Shown in pieces: positions 24,251-36,625 of a stretch of 64,000 nucleotides of DNA. The first letter of the stretch is position 1. Every line of letters begins with the position of its first letter. This DNA is from Mastigias papua. Its lineage: Eukaryota; Cnidaria; Scyphozoa; Rhizostomeae; Mastigiidae. The position numbers and the translations under genes were made by a program. Location of the stretch: NCBI GenBank assembly GCA_964019165.1, contig OZ025271.1, forward strand, positions 2,230,501 through 2,294,500, given 5' to 3'. The notes beneath the pieces are model-generated. The model worked only from the letters and a program-made list of their open reading frames with translations. It was not told the origin of the DNA and made no database searches.

Positions 24251-24600
24251 TATTGACGATCAAAATACAGATTAAGACCAGAGTGTTAAGATGGGTCTTG
24301 GATTTTATTAGTAACCCACATTGCGTTGCTGCGTAATCACCTTCATTATTTTCCTAGCGCTTACTAGTCTTTTCATTATTTAACTAATTAGCTTGTTGCT
24401 GTTTTGTTGTCTTTCTACTCTTGTGTTAACATTCGCTTAACTTTGAGGGCGTACGTGCGGAGCATGCTCTAATACGGAGCAAAACTATCCCACTCAAGCT
24501 TTCCAAGCAAAACGGACACTACAAGCAAAACTAAAATATTCGTATTTAATTAAAAGTTACCGAAAAATAACATTTTAGCCTTCTTCAATTTTTGCTGCAG

Positions 24601-24872
24601 ATGAAAGTGTTCTCGTCTGAGGAAGTCAATGCGCTGGACAGCTTTGGATTGACGCCTTTTGCAATTCTGTATTTGAGAGAGTTCAGTGGGAAAGTACTAG
24701 TAAATCCCATTAGAGTGAAAATACGGCTGAATAAACTAATGGAAGAAGATGAGGAACTCCTTGTATTCTACGGGGATTGCGACGGAAACAAGGCTCCAGT
24801 TGAAATAAAAAACAGCTGTATTGAAGAAAAATTTATTACTTTGAAACTGGACACATTGGATGCGCCGTCTAG
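24601..24872 (+). CDS. Host gene: beta-rich UPA-like exon 1
   Basis: The acceptor TTTTTGCTGCAG precedes ATGAAAGTG. The exon is phase 0 in, 272 nt long, and leaves AG before donor GTTAGG. Segments include MKVFSSEEVNALDSFGLTPF, NPIRVKIRLNKLMEEDEELL, VFYGDCDGNKAPVEIK and FITLKLDTLDAPS. Alternating hydrophobic strands after a ZU5 domain suggest the UPA module that normally follows ZU5 in UNC5, PIDD and ankyrins. The family call is weaker than for ZU5. The splice phase matches both neighbours. Confidence 0.6.
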
Positions 24873-25315
24873 GTTAGGTTCTAATAGTTATCTTGACTTT
24901 ACTGGACATAATTCATTCTCCTTATCAATATTCACTTCATGTTCTCTATCTAACTCTTTCAAAATCTTTCGATGAAGCATTGAAACAACCTGGTTGTAAA
25001 CAAACACCTTTGTTATCTCTAGACATCATTTTCTTCGTGTGGCTACGAGTTATTTAAAAATATCAAATCTACTCTTAATTAAAAAATTCTGAAATTCCGT
25101 TTGTCTCTACAAGGAATAGGAGCCAGGGAGAAGAATCACTTAGAGCTAATTTTTGACAAGTATTCAAAGGATGAATTTTAGCATTAGCAATGTGAAATGC
25201 ATTGAAGTTGTGCGTAACTGTTTAACACAACTAAGATTCAACCTTCTGTTGTATTGTTGCAATCTTATCTAGTGAATAATCCATGTCACACTTATCATAC
25301 CACCTTTCATTTCAG

Positions 25316-25621
25316 GCTGATCATCATGCAAGCGAAGGTGATGAATTTGATTACTCAAAATTTTATTGAGAACATTGATCGATTTGAAGGCCCCCTGTAC
25401 CTTGTCAGTTTAAGGATGTATTACAACAAAGATGGCAATACCAAACTTTGCGTTGGATGCTGTGATAAACACTTGCTAGCTCAGAGTGATAGAGTCATGA
25501 AGGAGCAGAGATACAGAATATTTAATTACTCGGAATTACTATTATATAACAACACAAAATTAAGCGTTAAGCTTAATGAATGCCAAAGAATTGCCAATGA
25601 TGCCGCGGACCTTGAGTACGA
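25316..25621 (+). CDS. Host gene: beta-rich UPA-like exon 2
   Basis: Acceptor CATTTCAG; the first G completes an arginine codon with the AG of the previous exon. The frame reads LIIMQAKVMNLITQNFIENI, then EGPLYLVSLRMYYNKDGNTK, LCVGCCDKHLLAQSDRVMK and NYSELLLYNNTKLSVKLNE. I place the donor at GA|GTATAC (25622), in phase with the G opening the exon at 26164; the frame itself stays open to 25682, so the donor is inferred from phase. The composition fits an intracellular beta-sandwich. Confidence 0.55.
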
Positions 25622-26163
25622 GTATACAGATTTTATTTGTTTGCTTTACATCTCACACTTATTTAATAAATTTGAGCAATGATGTAGATATTATAAATGA
25701 TATAATATCTATAATAAGAAAAATTATAGACATTATAGATTATAGACCTATAATAAGAAAAATGATTGCATTTCATTCTGACATTACTAGAAATGGTAGC
25801 CATCTAGCTGGAACGATACTGACTTACAGGAGATCATGCATTACATAACGTATGAATTAGAGTAAATTTAAGAATTATAATACAGTATAATGAGATAGAT
25901 AGAGAAAAAGATAAAACGTTTTTGCAGAAAAGATCGGATAAGTCATGTTACTTAAGTTATCATTTTTTCCACCAATCTCGTAAGTGAGGTTTGGCGAAGA
26001 TGATATATATTGATTGACTTAAGCATTGAATCAGTAATTAAATAGTAACTACAAATTAGCAATACTGATAAAATCTCTTAAATTTTTCTCAAAGTTCTTA
26101 CTTGCCGTCTCATATTGTTACTGTTATATAGTAAGATAATAATATTCATCATTTCCAAAATAG

Positions 26164-26305
26164 GTTTGTTAGTAATCAGTGTAATTTCACAAGATATTTG
26201 GAAATAGAGACTGCAAACCCAGACAGTGGAGATTGTATGCTAATCATATCCCATGAAGGAGATAACAATCCACTAAAAGAACTCTACCTTGACATCCCAA
26301 GTGAG
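26164..26305 (+). CDS. Host gene: end of UPA-like region
   Basis: The exon is 142 nt between AATAG and donor GTAAAT, phase 2 in and phase 0 out. It encodes FVSNQCNFTRYLEIETANPD, then CMLIISHEGDNNPLKELYLD and IPSE. The C.F.R.......L.I.H.......L.L pattern suits the closing strands of a UPA-type fold. The acceptor has a weak pyrimidine tract, which lowers confidence in the exact left border. Confidence 0.5.
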
Positions 26306-26569
26306 GTAAATATACTATATTTGTATACCAATGTTTGTATCTGCTTCACTAACATTTAAGTTTATAGAAAATTTTTTTGTGAAATCATTCTGCCTAACCT
26401 CAATGTAAGAATTCATTCTTATGAGTCAACTATGACTTTAGATTGCAATATGATGCTCAATTGTTGTTCATAGAATTAACGTCAACTATTATTCATTGTT
26501 CTCGGTTGCTGTCCATATAAAGAATTGATTCAATAACACCATTGTACGTTTTATTAACAATAACTGCTT

Positions 26570-27105
26570 CCAATAACTGTGGTAAAAGGGGTTGTAGTTG
26601 TTGTCAAAAGTCCAGACGTCAAGCGTGTAAATCTATTCCTGAAAGTGATAGTTTCTATTCCTAGGCAACTAGAAAGGAGTATAAGATTAACTTTCCGTTT
26701 AACTGTGATTCATTGGGTGTTGTGTATTAGTTTGACTGTGCTGTGTGTGTTGCTCAGTGTGTGGCTAGCACTGACGCGCTGTTTTGGCTTAGGTTAGATA
26801 ATTATAAGGCTTGTTATAGTAGATTTAGGTTAAGGTCTTCAGTTCCTCAGATGGGCATTTTCAGACACTTTTCTGAGGAAGTATTTCATGGGTTAGTGGA
26901 AGAAATTTATGTCGCTGAAATTGATAAGCCTATTTGGAGGGATAGGAGACATGAAAGTTTCTGGCAACATAAGCTGGACACTTTCATACCCCAGGGTCTT
27001 AATGTTAAGGAAGTGGACGCAGAGTATTATTATTTATTTGAGTTGGCCTGTTTATTCTATATATACTCACTATTTATTCTCCATCATAAGCAACCGTTTG
27101 TATAA
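26570..27105 (+). pseudogene. Penelope-like GIY-YIG endonuclease fragment (different lineage)
   Basis: The frame reads CGKRGCSCCQ, then YKINFPFNCDSLGVVY (stop) FDCAVC, YKACYSRFRLRSSVPQMGIF, RHFSEEVFHGLVEEIYVAEI and HESFWQHKLDTFIPQGLN. The CGxxxCxxC start, the Y.F.C....VVY..DC..C core and the ending R.SFW...LdTF.P.GLN identify the C-terminal nuclease of a Penelope-like element. One stop and changes in the core show it is dead. It lies in the intron after the UPA-like exons, same strand as the gene. Confidence 0.7.
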
Positions 27106-28261
27106 ATATAATATAAATCATAGTACGGCGTTTTAGATGTAATATAAATTATTGTAATTATATTACAATTATTGTATATTATGTAATATAATTTATAACA
27201 TATGATGTTTTAAAAGCTCGAGTATGGATCTCCTAGATTGCTCGGTGCTTGTTAAACCTCAATCGCCTAACACAATGACGAGTTGTTTTGCTACTGGGGT
27301 GCTCCTCTCCAGCAAATATCAGTAGAATACTTTATATTTAATTGTCAGTGTCATAAATAATCGGAACTCGCTGACTTTAAGTCCTTTCCCACTAGTAGAT
27401 TGATTGTTGTTTTATTTAATTGTCCTCTTAAATTAATAAAGAAAAGACCATGTTTTTAAAATCATACAGTATAATTCAGATATAACGTACTTCAAGGGAC
27501 CAACTGATTTGGTACGTTATAACCGAAGTACGTTGTAGCCGAAGTAAAAGCAATATACCAGACTTAGTAAAGTATAGAATGATATATGCTTCTTGAGCCG
27601 CTCCTGTAGCCTTTAAAGATTGAAATACTAAAACTAGAGACTCGGATATACGTTATAACATGGAAAGATATTGAAAAACTAGCACAAAATTTAACAGTGG
27701 ACCAGTTTGAAAAAAGGGGCCTCAAACGATAGTGGGCAGAGGGATAATAAGATCAAAAGGGCACCGACTAGAATAGGCAACCCTATGGGACCTAAGAGAT
27801 CTATTTGTAACATTTTCGTCCCATCGTTTAGCAAAGGGCTATATTTCTCACAATCATACAAATATATCTCTCCTCCACTCATAAATTGCTTACTTATGTA
27901 GCGCACTGTATTTGTACCATATAAATGTCTGAAAAAAATTCTTGTGCATTTCAAAAAGGGCACTTTTACCCCCCCCCCTACTCCGTCAAATAACAGGCAG
28001 GAGGAGCGCTTGCTCACCTCTGCCCCCACTGCTCCTCTCAAGCTTCACTGGATTTAGCCGCTATGTTCATGACTAATGCTTATCATCTGTAACGTCTAAA
28101 GACGCCTGTAACATGCTTCTGAACAGTTTTCTTAATCCAAGCGTTATGTACAGCTGCATCAAATGTGTGGTTGCTTGGTACACGAATAGTATGCTTGTAA
28201 TGTAGCTGTATGTAGCTGCAAGTATTTATTTCAACGCATTCTGTTACTACATATAAATATA

Positions 28262-28493
<232 letters not shown>

Positions 28494-28504
28494 ATCAGTA
28501 GCCA

Positions 28505-28730
28505 GTGAGTAACCAGGATGTCTCCTTTTTCGGTGCAGACAGAAAGGTTGATATAATGCTCAGAAAAACCAGGAGAAAATTTAAATTTGCCACCACCTGG
28601 GATCGAACCAGGGTCTCTCGCATTCCGGGCAAGCGTCGTAACCACTAAACCACAGTGGCTTGTTTTAACTTCCATGGTTATTAGCACCTTATGGTCACTC
28701 TCGGCTTTCGCCTTTATCAAGCAGCTCTAA
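28505..28730 (-). mobile_element. tRNA-derived SINE with target-site duplication
   Basis: The element is bounded by direct repeats ATATACCATCAGTAGC (ending about 28503 and beginning about 28731). Read on the minus strand it contains a tRNA-like segment (28589-28659) with a good A box (TGGTTTAGTGG) and a perfect B box (GGTTCGATCC). It probably inserted into or beside the TA repeat, which now flanks it on both sides. Confidence 0.7.
28589..28659 (-). ncRNA. tRNA-like RNA polymerase III promoter/head of the SINE
   Basis: On the minus strand GCCACTG pairs with TGGTGGC as a 7-bp acceptor stem (two G-T wobbles), and the T arm is CCTGG-TTCGATC-CCAGG. The anticodon stem CGCTT/ATGCG has a mismatch and the anticodon is unclear. 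With flanking target duplications this is a SINE head, not a cellular tRNA gene. Confidence 0.65.
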
Positions 28731-28750
28731 TATATACCATCAGTAGCTAG

Positions 28751-28751
<1 letters not shown>

Positions 28752-28804
<53 letters not shown>
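28752..28804. repeat. (TA)n microsatellite
   Basis: About 26 TA units just right of the SINE. Confidence 0.95.
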
Positions 28805-28806
<2 letters not shown>

Positions 28807-28946
28807 AGGTGTATTTTGTAGCCTATTCTGTATGTGTTTAATCATTTTAGTGGTTGTGGCTCTTTGAGTATATATATATATGTATATATGCATGATAACA
28901 GTAGAAGTGCAACTTTTGTCATAAAATTTAACCTTTTGTGAATTAG

Positions 28947-29030
28947 ATGCAGTTGAACTCAGACTATGATGAAATGGATTATGATAGTGAATCTACATTT
29001 CAGTCACAGAATTATGATCCAGAAAGCCCC
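28947..29030 (+). CDS. Host gene: tyrosine-rich exon
   Basis: Acceptor GTGAATTAG, donor GTAAGT, exactly 84 nt (28 codons), phase 0 at both ends. The peptide includes MQLNSDYDEMDYDSEST and QSQNYDPESP, giving three tyrosines in acidic surroundings (YDEM, YDSE, YDPE), typical of cytoplasmic phosphorylation sites. It connects in phase with the preceding UPA-like exon and the following array exons, supporting one gene. Assignment rests on splice sites and phase; no domain name applies. Confidence 0.55.
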
Positions 29031-29472
29031 GTAAGTTTTTGCATATCTACCCTCAATTGTTAAAATATTTCCATCCTATTTAATATGGTAATATGGTAAG
29101 AGCATAGTATATTAGTATGTATTTTAGTATAACTCTTGCAAGTTTGCAAGGTAATATTGAATTATAATCATAAGAGCTAAATGAAAATAATTAGTAACCA
29201 TTTGACTATGTGAAGTGTAATTCTAAGTTGTTCAAACAGAAAACGGACACTTGAATGCAGCTGGTAGATTCATTGGATGGTTTGTCACTAAGAACACGTA
29301 GAATCTCTTTCTGAGAGATCTTTAGGAAGTGGAGATCCATCACGTTTCTACAGGCGTAAAGTATTCACCCATTTCTACAGAAATGGATGTGACAAGAGGA
29401 CGACAGGATATTGAGGAATTCAAATGCAGACTTAGACTTTGCTGTCACTTAGAAAGAGGTGTCATCATTAGT

Positions 29473-29651
29473 CAGTGGCGGTGTTACGGGGGAGGCCGGG
29501 GGGCATGACCCCAGGCCACGGTTATTTTTTTGGTAATCCAGAGGGAGCCCCGCGTCTAAGATGAAATTCAAACGAAATCTCAGACACTTTCAAACAAGGG
29601 CCCCCCAGATGACTTCATCATTGTGCTCCGCGTTCCCTTAAACTGCCACTG
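29473..29651. mobile_element. hAT-type MITE, short
   Basis: Starts CAGTGGCGGTGTTACGGGGG and ends AACTGCCACTG. Flanking octamers TCATTAGT and TCCGTAGT agree at six of eight positions, a plausible decayed 8-bp target duplication. 179 bp, non-coding. Confidence 0.5.
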
Positions 29652-30669
29652 TCCGTAGTCACAACTCCGTGAGCTAAAACATCAAAGGTCAAATAGCTAT
29701 AAAATCAAAGAGACCTCTCCTACACATACTTATTGTCCTGTGTTTTGTTAGGGAGTCTATAATAACTTATATCTGTTTCTAGTATGCTTGCTCCTCAATA
29801 GCTACATAATTTTATGCTAGAAAATAATTTGCAGATGTTATTAAGCATATACAATATTTTATAAAAATGAGACGTCTTCTAGGAAAAGAAACTGACTCTA
29901 GCGAACAAACCTGACATGATAGGAAAAAACGGACTTGATTTTCGGAATCAGCGTGAAAACCTAGCTCAGAAACATGTACTCTCTTTCCAATAACATTTTG
30001 GTGGAAAGAAAAGGTCGACCGGTGTTATCTATTCATTATCTCAGTGAGCATTATTGAGAGATTTCAATGCATTGACGCAAAAGGATTGTATCAAAAACAT
30101 ACAACAAACATTATAAGTACATACAATAGATTCTACACTAGGTACTCAGCCTATTATACCTGAATGTTTGCTGTTTATACCTATTATATCTGGATGTTTT
30201 AACTAAGCCAAAGAATTTGCATTTATCAAACTGAATCTGGCTAACGATCAAGAGGCTACAGACACGTAAATTTCGGGAGTTGTGGAGTGATACACGATCC
30301 TTTATCTAATATCGGGAAGCCTGAAAGCTGTCAGAAAATTTAATGATTGTCAGGAGCTAGATCAAACGGAAAAATTATCCGTGAAAACTGAAGATATGAC
30401 TCACTTGTCACTACAAAGCAGTGTTTATGAACCCTCCTTACTTCTTGCACTGCAAGAGAAAATTCATTTCGACCTCAAATCTCCATTCAGATTGTACTTT
30501 CCTCAAGGCTGGGGAGTATAACAAATGTATCAAGTCTATCAAACCTTACAATTGTCAAACACAGACGCTTCTCGCACAAACTGTAATTATGCCTCTCATC
30601 ACTATTAGGGATCTTTGTTGTAAAACTGTAGCTCGTTGCGCCCATAAAATACTCCAGAATTTCGGAAAG
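29652..30669. other. Unassigned intron sequence
   Basis: A short + strand frame near 30370-30510 reads DMTHLSLQSSVYEPSLLLAL but is not tied to good splice sites or a known family. Nothing else stands out. Confidence 0.35.
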
Positions 30670-33034
30670 TCACTATATACTAAGATCCCTAATATGCAAA
30701 TGAGCTCGCCATTGTTTACATCAAACGGACCGGCACCCTCGACTGTTATGAATACTTCTTCTAGGATTCTTTGCTGACGTTCCTCCAATTTCTATCGGTA
30801 GTTGTGACTGGTAAGCTTTGTTGAAATTTTTATTTTTCGGAGCAGTATCGTCGTGTTTCGCGGAGATATTCCACTTTCAATGTGGCAAGTTTGCGGGCTT
30901 TGTCTGTCCTCTTTTGTCCTCCATTGTTTTCGTTTGCAAGGAGAGCCTACTATCAGTTCAAGTAGAGATTGCACTGGTCGAGGACGATCTTGGAATGTGA
31001 GCAGAACTTTTTGTGACAGTTGAGCCGCTGTTTTCATTCCAAAGAGTTTGATGCATGCTTTACTGTAGTTACGTTGTTGATTACCAGTGTTTTCCTTCTC
31101 TTTCGAGGGATATATTTCCATGTTTTCAGCGAGATTGTAATACCTTTGCTCGGGGGGGGGGGGATATCACCATGACTGCTCTTCCCGAGCAGTCGATTCT
31201 CTCTGCTAAATCATAGTGCTTTTGCCCGTATGTTGTGATAAACCATAGAAGATAGTTCATGTTGTATTTTGTGGTATATTATGATGTATTTCGCTTACTT
31301 TTTACACTTTGTTACCTGACATGGGATAACATTCGGGAAGCTTTCAGTTTGGTTTGTTTTCGCATAATGTGACGTTCCAGGTTTGTTTTGAGGAAAATAA
31401 AGTAAGCCATGATAAAATATCGACCAGTAGCGTACTGAAATTGTTTAGTCTTACTTCTATAGCTTTTTCCCGTGTTTTTGTTGCATGAGGGTGTTCGTTG
31501 TGTTCTCTACTATCTCTACTATAACTATGAGGGGTTTGTAAGGCCCCCTTATAGTTCAGGCAATGAAGGGGCTGCTCTTCGTCTTTCATGCCAAGTGCGA
31601 TTACTAGCAAACTATGTGATACATTTGTTTACAAGACGCCCGAATATTTTTTCGTTATTAGCTAAGTTTCATGGGCTTTAGCCACATAGCGTATTGGTAT
31701 CCTTCAATCTTTATTCCGGTTTAGTTTGTCAGGAGAAGTGTGAGAGGGTTCCCAACGGTCACACATATGCATTCAATCCTTTGTTTTCGAAAAATAGTTG
31801 TATCATAGACTGCGTGTTTGTAGGTGAGCTCGATTTTCCTTGCTTCAGTATAAGGTAGGTGGCTTATTTTATTTCACAGCTATTGATTTACTATAGCACG
31901 AAAAAGCGGCGAAAAGTTCTGTTGTTCTGTAGTACAAACAGATTTTCCATCTATTGATTTACCTTTTCACAGTGCTTTTGTTGTAGAATAGTTGCTTTTT
32001 ACCGTCTTCACTAGATTTACTTATGCTGTTTCGAAGGAGATTCCATGAGATTTCGTCAGGGGTTAATTGTCACGCCAACTCCCTTCAGTTTTCCTTGATT
32101 TTCGCGGCTACATTATAGATTTGTGGCTGCAGAAAGTTTTGGAAGTTGTTCGGCAGATAGCTACTTGATTTTGTTTTAATAATATGCTAGGATTTATAGC
32201 GTGCTCTTACCTTTTAGCTTATACGCTTGAATTGAAGGGAAGGATGCTGCTATGCCAGGCTACTCTGACATTGTTTACAGTTGAGATGTTGTTTGTAAGT
32301 TCTACATAGGTCTTTATCTTTGCAACACATTTGTTGTAGGCTAAAGCTAGGAAGTTCTCCAAATTATTCTGTGGATTATTACAGTTTGATACATCTCTTC
32401 CCATTTATTCTTCTTGCATTACTTTGAGGAAACTATGGCATGCATTCTCTCTAAAACCTAGAGGGGCGTTTCATATTACGCTCAGTCCCCATAGCTGATG
32501 CCTTCCTTACTCCCACTACAGTTTGTAGCTTAATCTCAGTACTCTTTATTTACAACACTTTCATAGTTCTTTTCACTTTGAATGTTTCTCTGCTAGAAAA
32601 TAGTCGTCCTCCTTTCTCATATCATTTGATATAAATGCCATTAATGATTTCAATAAGTCATTGTTTACATGATGATCTAGTTTTAAAGGATTACTTACTG
32701 CTAGATGCGCTAGGCTACGGGGTTGTACAGGAAAAGGGTGAAAGTCAAGAAGCCCCGTAGCCTAGCGCAGGTATCCGAGCATTTGTTGCACAATTTTTTC
32801 TCGCAATTTTCTTCGATTTGCACAATGCACTGCCAAAGGTCACGTGCTTCATCCCAGAGGGCCATGACGTCACCTTCTCGTGATCCTATGCGAGCTTTTT
32901 GATCCTTGCTCATCGACAATGCACACCATGCAGCTTTCATGGGGGCACTGCGTTAGTCTTTCCAAGGCTAATCTGCAACTTTTCAACTGGGGCAAGGTGA
33001 GCCCGCGTATAGCGGGCTATCAGTACTAAGTTAT
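30670..33034 (+). mobile_element. Helitron-like element, diverged copy with only half of the foldback
   Basis: Starts TCACTATATACTAAGATCCC and resembles the diverged copy at 14362 (both continue with GCAAATGAGCTCGCC-like sequence). From about 32704 it has only the centre and the right arm of the foldback. It ends with the hairpin (GCCCGC ... GCGGGC) and ACTAAGTTAT in place of ...AAGCTAG, so the terminus is mutated. Near 31890-31950 it contains a segment resembling the Penelope-associated CCGCTTTTTCG motif. Confidence 0.55.
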
Positions 33035-33599
33035 ATACCTAAGCTTTAGGAATATAAATTGCCAAATATCTGGGGGCTAAAGGCACAAGATTTCCGATTA
33101 TTGATTCTTTTTCCCAATAATTTGCATTCTCAGGGGCGCAGTTCCAGTAATTACACTTATAATAGTGTTGATATACTGGCAAGGACAATTCCGCGCCATG
33201 AAGATGATTGATTGCAGCTATGATTTCTTCATTTCTTTTACTGTTATACTGTCGCTTTGGAAGAAATTCGAAAGTTAAATGTGTTAACATTAGATTAGTC
33301 TTTGTCTATTCACTTTAGATAAGTTTTCCGATCATTATTCAATCAAATCTTTTTAGCAGGTTTTAGCATAACCCTAGTATTATTAAATTTTGATGAGATA
33401 TTTCCAATCAAGGGCAATTTTAGATAAACCGGGCACTTTTCAGGATCAAACTGTTTATCTCATGAAATGTAGCTAGTATTCCCTTAACAAGAAACAAGAA
33501 AATCTTCTGGATATCCATTGCCAATTAAAAGCTAGTTTCTTGTGTCCAGCTCAGAATCTAATTTAGTTTTAGAGCAAGTCAGCAAGTCATAAGTGCCTA

Positions 33600-34779
33600 T
33601 GAACTAGAGTTTTGATAAGGCTGATTTTCCTAGCTTTTTGACTGAAGGAATTCCAACGCATGTAGTGACCAGTAAACATTGGCGTCCTATAAATGCTGGT
33701 GAAAAATCCAGTGCCCCTCTTCTCCACTAAAACATCTACAAAATTCAAGGAGTTTTTTGCTCCTTCTCTACCGTAATGTTTAGAGCTGGATGTAGCTGAT
33801 TGAGGTTGACATGTAAACGATCACATTCCAGCTCAGAACCGAAAATGACAAAAGTATCTTCAACATAACGAAAGTAGATACCTGGTTTTACGGTGTTGTT
33901 AGAGTACAAGTTTTAGTGTTATCAATTGGTCACGTCTTGTTAAGTATCGCTGGTCCTTTGTTTTATTGGCTCCGTCTTTTGTTGTTTCGCCATCGGCATA
34001 TTGTGTTATTGCACCATTCATCTCCACAGTTGCTGTCATAATCTCTTTGCTTTGAGTGTTCTTAGTTGTTATCGTGTGAATGTCATATTGGTGTGTTGTA
34101 CATGGGATATCCGTTTTGTACTTATAACGCCAGTCGTGATATAGTTGCAGTTATGTACAGTCGTGTTGGAAAAGCCGTTTTAAGTTAAGTTTCGTTACGA
34201 AGTTGTCAATTATTAGTGTATCTTTAGAGTGTTGTTATGGGAATTCACCGTTTACTATAATTGCGTTAAATAAATCGTTTTACAGTGTTATCAAAAAGTC
34301 TACTATCATGAAAGCCTACGAAAATATTTGCCAAAGCTGGCCCCAAAGGGCTGCCCATTGCCACTCCGTCTAAATGTTACATGCCTGGTTGTAAAAACTA
34401 AAGTCCAATTAAGATCAATTCTTTGAAGGTGCTCTCAGGGAATGGAGGGCAATCAAGGGGAACTCGATACAAAGCATCAGCACACATCCCTATGGTCTCA
34501 TCTAATGGCACGTTGGTGAATAGACTGCTGATGTCAATAGAGCACAGAAATGTTTTGGCAGGTTCAACGTTGTAGTTTTGAATAAAGCTAGAAAATTTAA
34601 ACGACTCCTTTACGCAATTCGAGGAGTAGAGTTTTGGGACCGGGACAAAAACGTCTGATAATCACTTAGCAAGTTCATGCTGAGAGGAGCCAATCATATG
34701 TGAATGGGTCGAAATGGGATACCGTCTTTGTTCCTTTTAGGTAAGCCACACATACGTGGATGCTGTAAGCCTGTGGGTC

Positions 34780-34790
<11 letters not shown>
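33600..34790 (-). pseudogene. Penelope-like element reverse transcriptase, interrupted by a solo LTR
   Basis: The minus strand carries GVAMGSPLGPALANIFVGFH (34375-34310) and, beyond an insertion, YFRYVEDTFVIF. The catalytic YVDD has become YVED, so it cannot be an active RT. Palm and thumb segments equivalent to those at 23150-24250 follow with frameshifts. The right end runs into a (CTAA)n tract. The copy at 23430-23440 shows the uninterrupted sequence of the LTR insertion site. Confidence 0.75.
33897..34284 (+). mobile_element. Solo LTR (388 bp) inserted in Penelope RT
   Basis: The insert begins TGTTAGAGTACAAG and ends CGTTTTACA, giving the TG..CA ends of an LTR, and is flanked by GTGT on both sides (33893-33896, 34285-34288). 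Removing insert and one GTGT restores GGTTTTACGGTGTTATC, as in the paralogue at 23430. AATAAA near the right end (34269-34274) fits an LTR polyadenylation signal. No internal retroviral genes remain, so this is a solo LTR from recombination. The strand is inferred from the AATAAA. Confidence 0.6.
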
Positions 34791-34837
<47 letters not shown>

Positions 34838-34838
34838 G
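34790..34838. repeat. (CTAA)n microsatellite
   Basis: About twelve perfect CTAA units at the end of the Penelope RT remnant. Confidence 0.9.
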
Positions 34839-34849
34839 CTAAGCGATAG

Positions 34850-36500
34850 AAATTTTGTGCAATATGAGACCCTCTTTCTGTTTATTGAGTGGTAGAGTCA
34901 TTTGAAATTGATATCGCAAACAAGCAGTATCCATATATTAACTATGTCTGATAAATAAACGACGAATACAGGTAGCTATTAGGTAGTAAATGACTAACAA
35001 TGGATAACTAAGATGATAAAAAAGTTGCAACTGCTAAACAGGCTAAAAGCTTGTAAATGCTACCTCTTCTTGACAAAGCAAAAAGTGAGCTTCAATCCGA
35101 GGAATAGAATTTGATCGAACTTTTGAACTTTACTGTTCTCAATGGTTAGGTAATGCTACTAACTGTTAGCTATGCTGCACCGCTGGTAGGAATGTGCAAG
35201 TATATTAGCGTTCAATGACTTATAATTGCATTTCTAAAAATTAGTTATAAGCGATGCTCCTTTGGCTTAAAAGTGAAAGAGTAAAGTTTAAGACAGATAT
35301 CTTTCCCCTTAGAAATTGACATTGAATTAATATAGATTCAGGATACTTTGCAGTTAATGATCTGATACCAGACATGGTTGAGCAACCTTTTACAGGCAAT
35401 TGGTCTTGGGTACATAGTTATTGAACCTCGGTTTGTGGATTGGAACAGTGCCATTAACAAATAACCTGGATCTTGCGAGAGATACATTCCTTTGAATTAG
35501 GCCATCCAGGAAGTAGAGGATGAAAGTTGCGAGAGTGAAATGCAAACCTTGAAAGATACTCCTTTACAATACGGCATTTGATATGCATAATTAGGTATCA
35601 GATTCATTGAGTAGGTTATGAATAATATACTTTCTATAGAAGGATGGGTGACGCGTTGCTGTTGAATGAAATCAAATGTTCGAGCATAGAGACTATGCAA
35701 TAAACCATTTCCGGTAGATAGTACATGAAGCATTTGCTACAAAAATCACAGACCTGTATGCCATTCCAAGACACACACATGCAATATAGCATCTGCTTCA
35801 CTTCATGTTGACTGAAACAACTCCGATTTCACTTCACTTTAACCCTTCTAGACAAAGTGAAAAAGGAAACGAGCGGCATGTAATTAGAGAAAAAGGGACA
35901 TGGGATTGAAACTGGTAAAGACCTCGAAAAACAGAGTCTACTATCTACTACGAGTTAATCTACTATTTACTGTGACATAGAACAGAATAGTAGTCGGTTA
36001 ATTCAAGCATAATTATTAATAACTTTTTAAAACTTCATTTCATTTCTGAACAATTTAGAAATTGCAAGTATACATCTGACTAATTGGCATTTCTGCATAA
36101 AGATAGTACATCAGTTGTAGAATAACATACAATAAAATGACATATTATATATACACAATTATATATAAAATATACAGAGAATTATTTAGAGAATTTAAAC
36201 AAGATCAGGCCAAAGAGAATCATTAGAGACAAGCAAACGAGATCTGAAAATTGGAAGATCAGCATACACTAGTCAATATTGTATAGAAAAAATGTATTTT
36301 GCAATGAAGAGTAGAACAGACTTATGAAGCCAGGTGTACCAACCATCTTTCCACACAGATATATTAGATGCCAATTAATTTTAGGAATAGATTAGTGACT
36401 TACGACGCCAGCGAGAACTCAGACCTTCATGTAACTATAGCTATATACCTATCCTTCAGAATTTATACCCTTGAATATTTACATTCTAAAACATATTTCG
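34850..36500. other. Unassigned sequence upstream of the exon array
   Basis: AT-rich with only short open frames. I found no tyrosine-motif exon, terminal repeat or domain here. It bridges the last Penelope fragment and the first array exon. Confidence 0.4.
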
Positions 36501-36547
36501 TTCCCTAATGTAAATTCCCAAAGTAAACACTAACACATTACATCTAG

Positions 36548-36625
36548 ACTACCTCAGATGTAGATGAAGTGCAAGTTTTTGGAGAGAGTCAGGTGTCATT
36601 ACCAATCAAGCAAAGAGAGAATTTG
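36548..36625 (+). CDS. Array exon 1 (diverged, no tyrosines)
   Basis: 78 nt between CATCTAG and donor GTAAGG. Encodes TTSDVDEVQVFGESQVSLPI then KQRENL. It aligns codon for codon with the later copies (TSD..EV..G......RENL), but both tyrosines are replaced (Val and Val). It remains open and in phase 0, so it may be an expressed spacer exon or a decayed copy. Confidence 0.55.

Noticed and set aside
27467..27660. Pogo/Tigger-like element (CAGTATAATTCAGATATAACG)
   Set aside because: Repeated TACGTTATAAC motifs are suggestive, but no matching right end was found.
28589..28659. A functional tRNA gene
   Set aside because: The anticodon stem is mismatched and the segment lies inside a unit with target-site duplications, so it is a SINE head.
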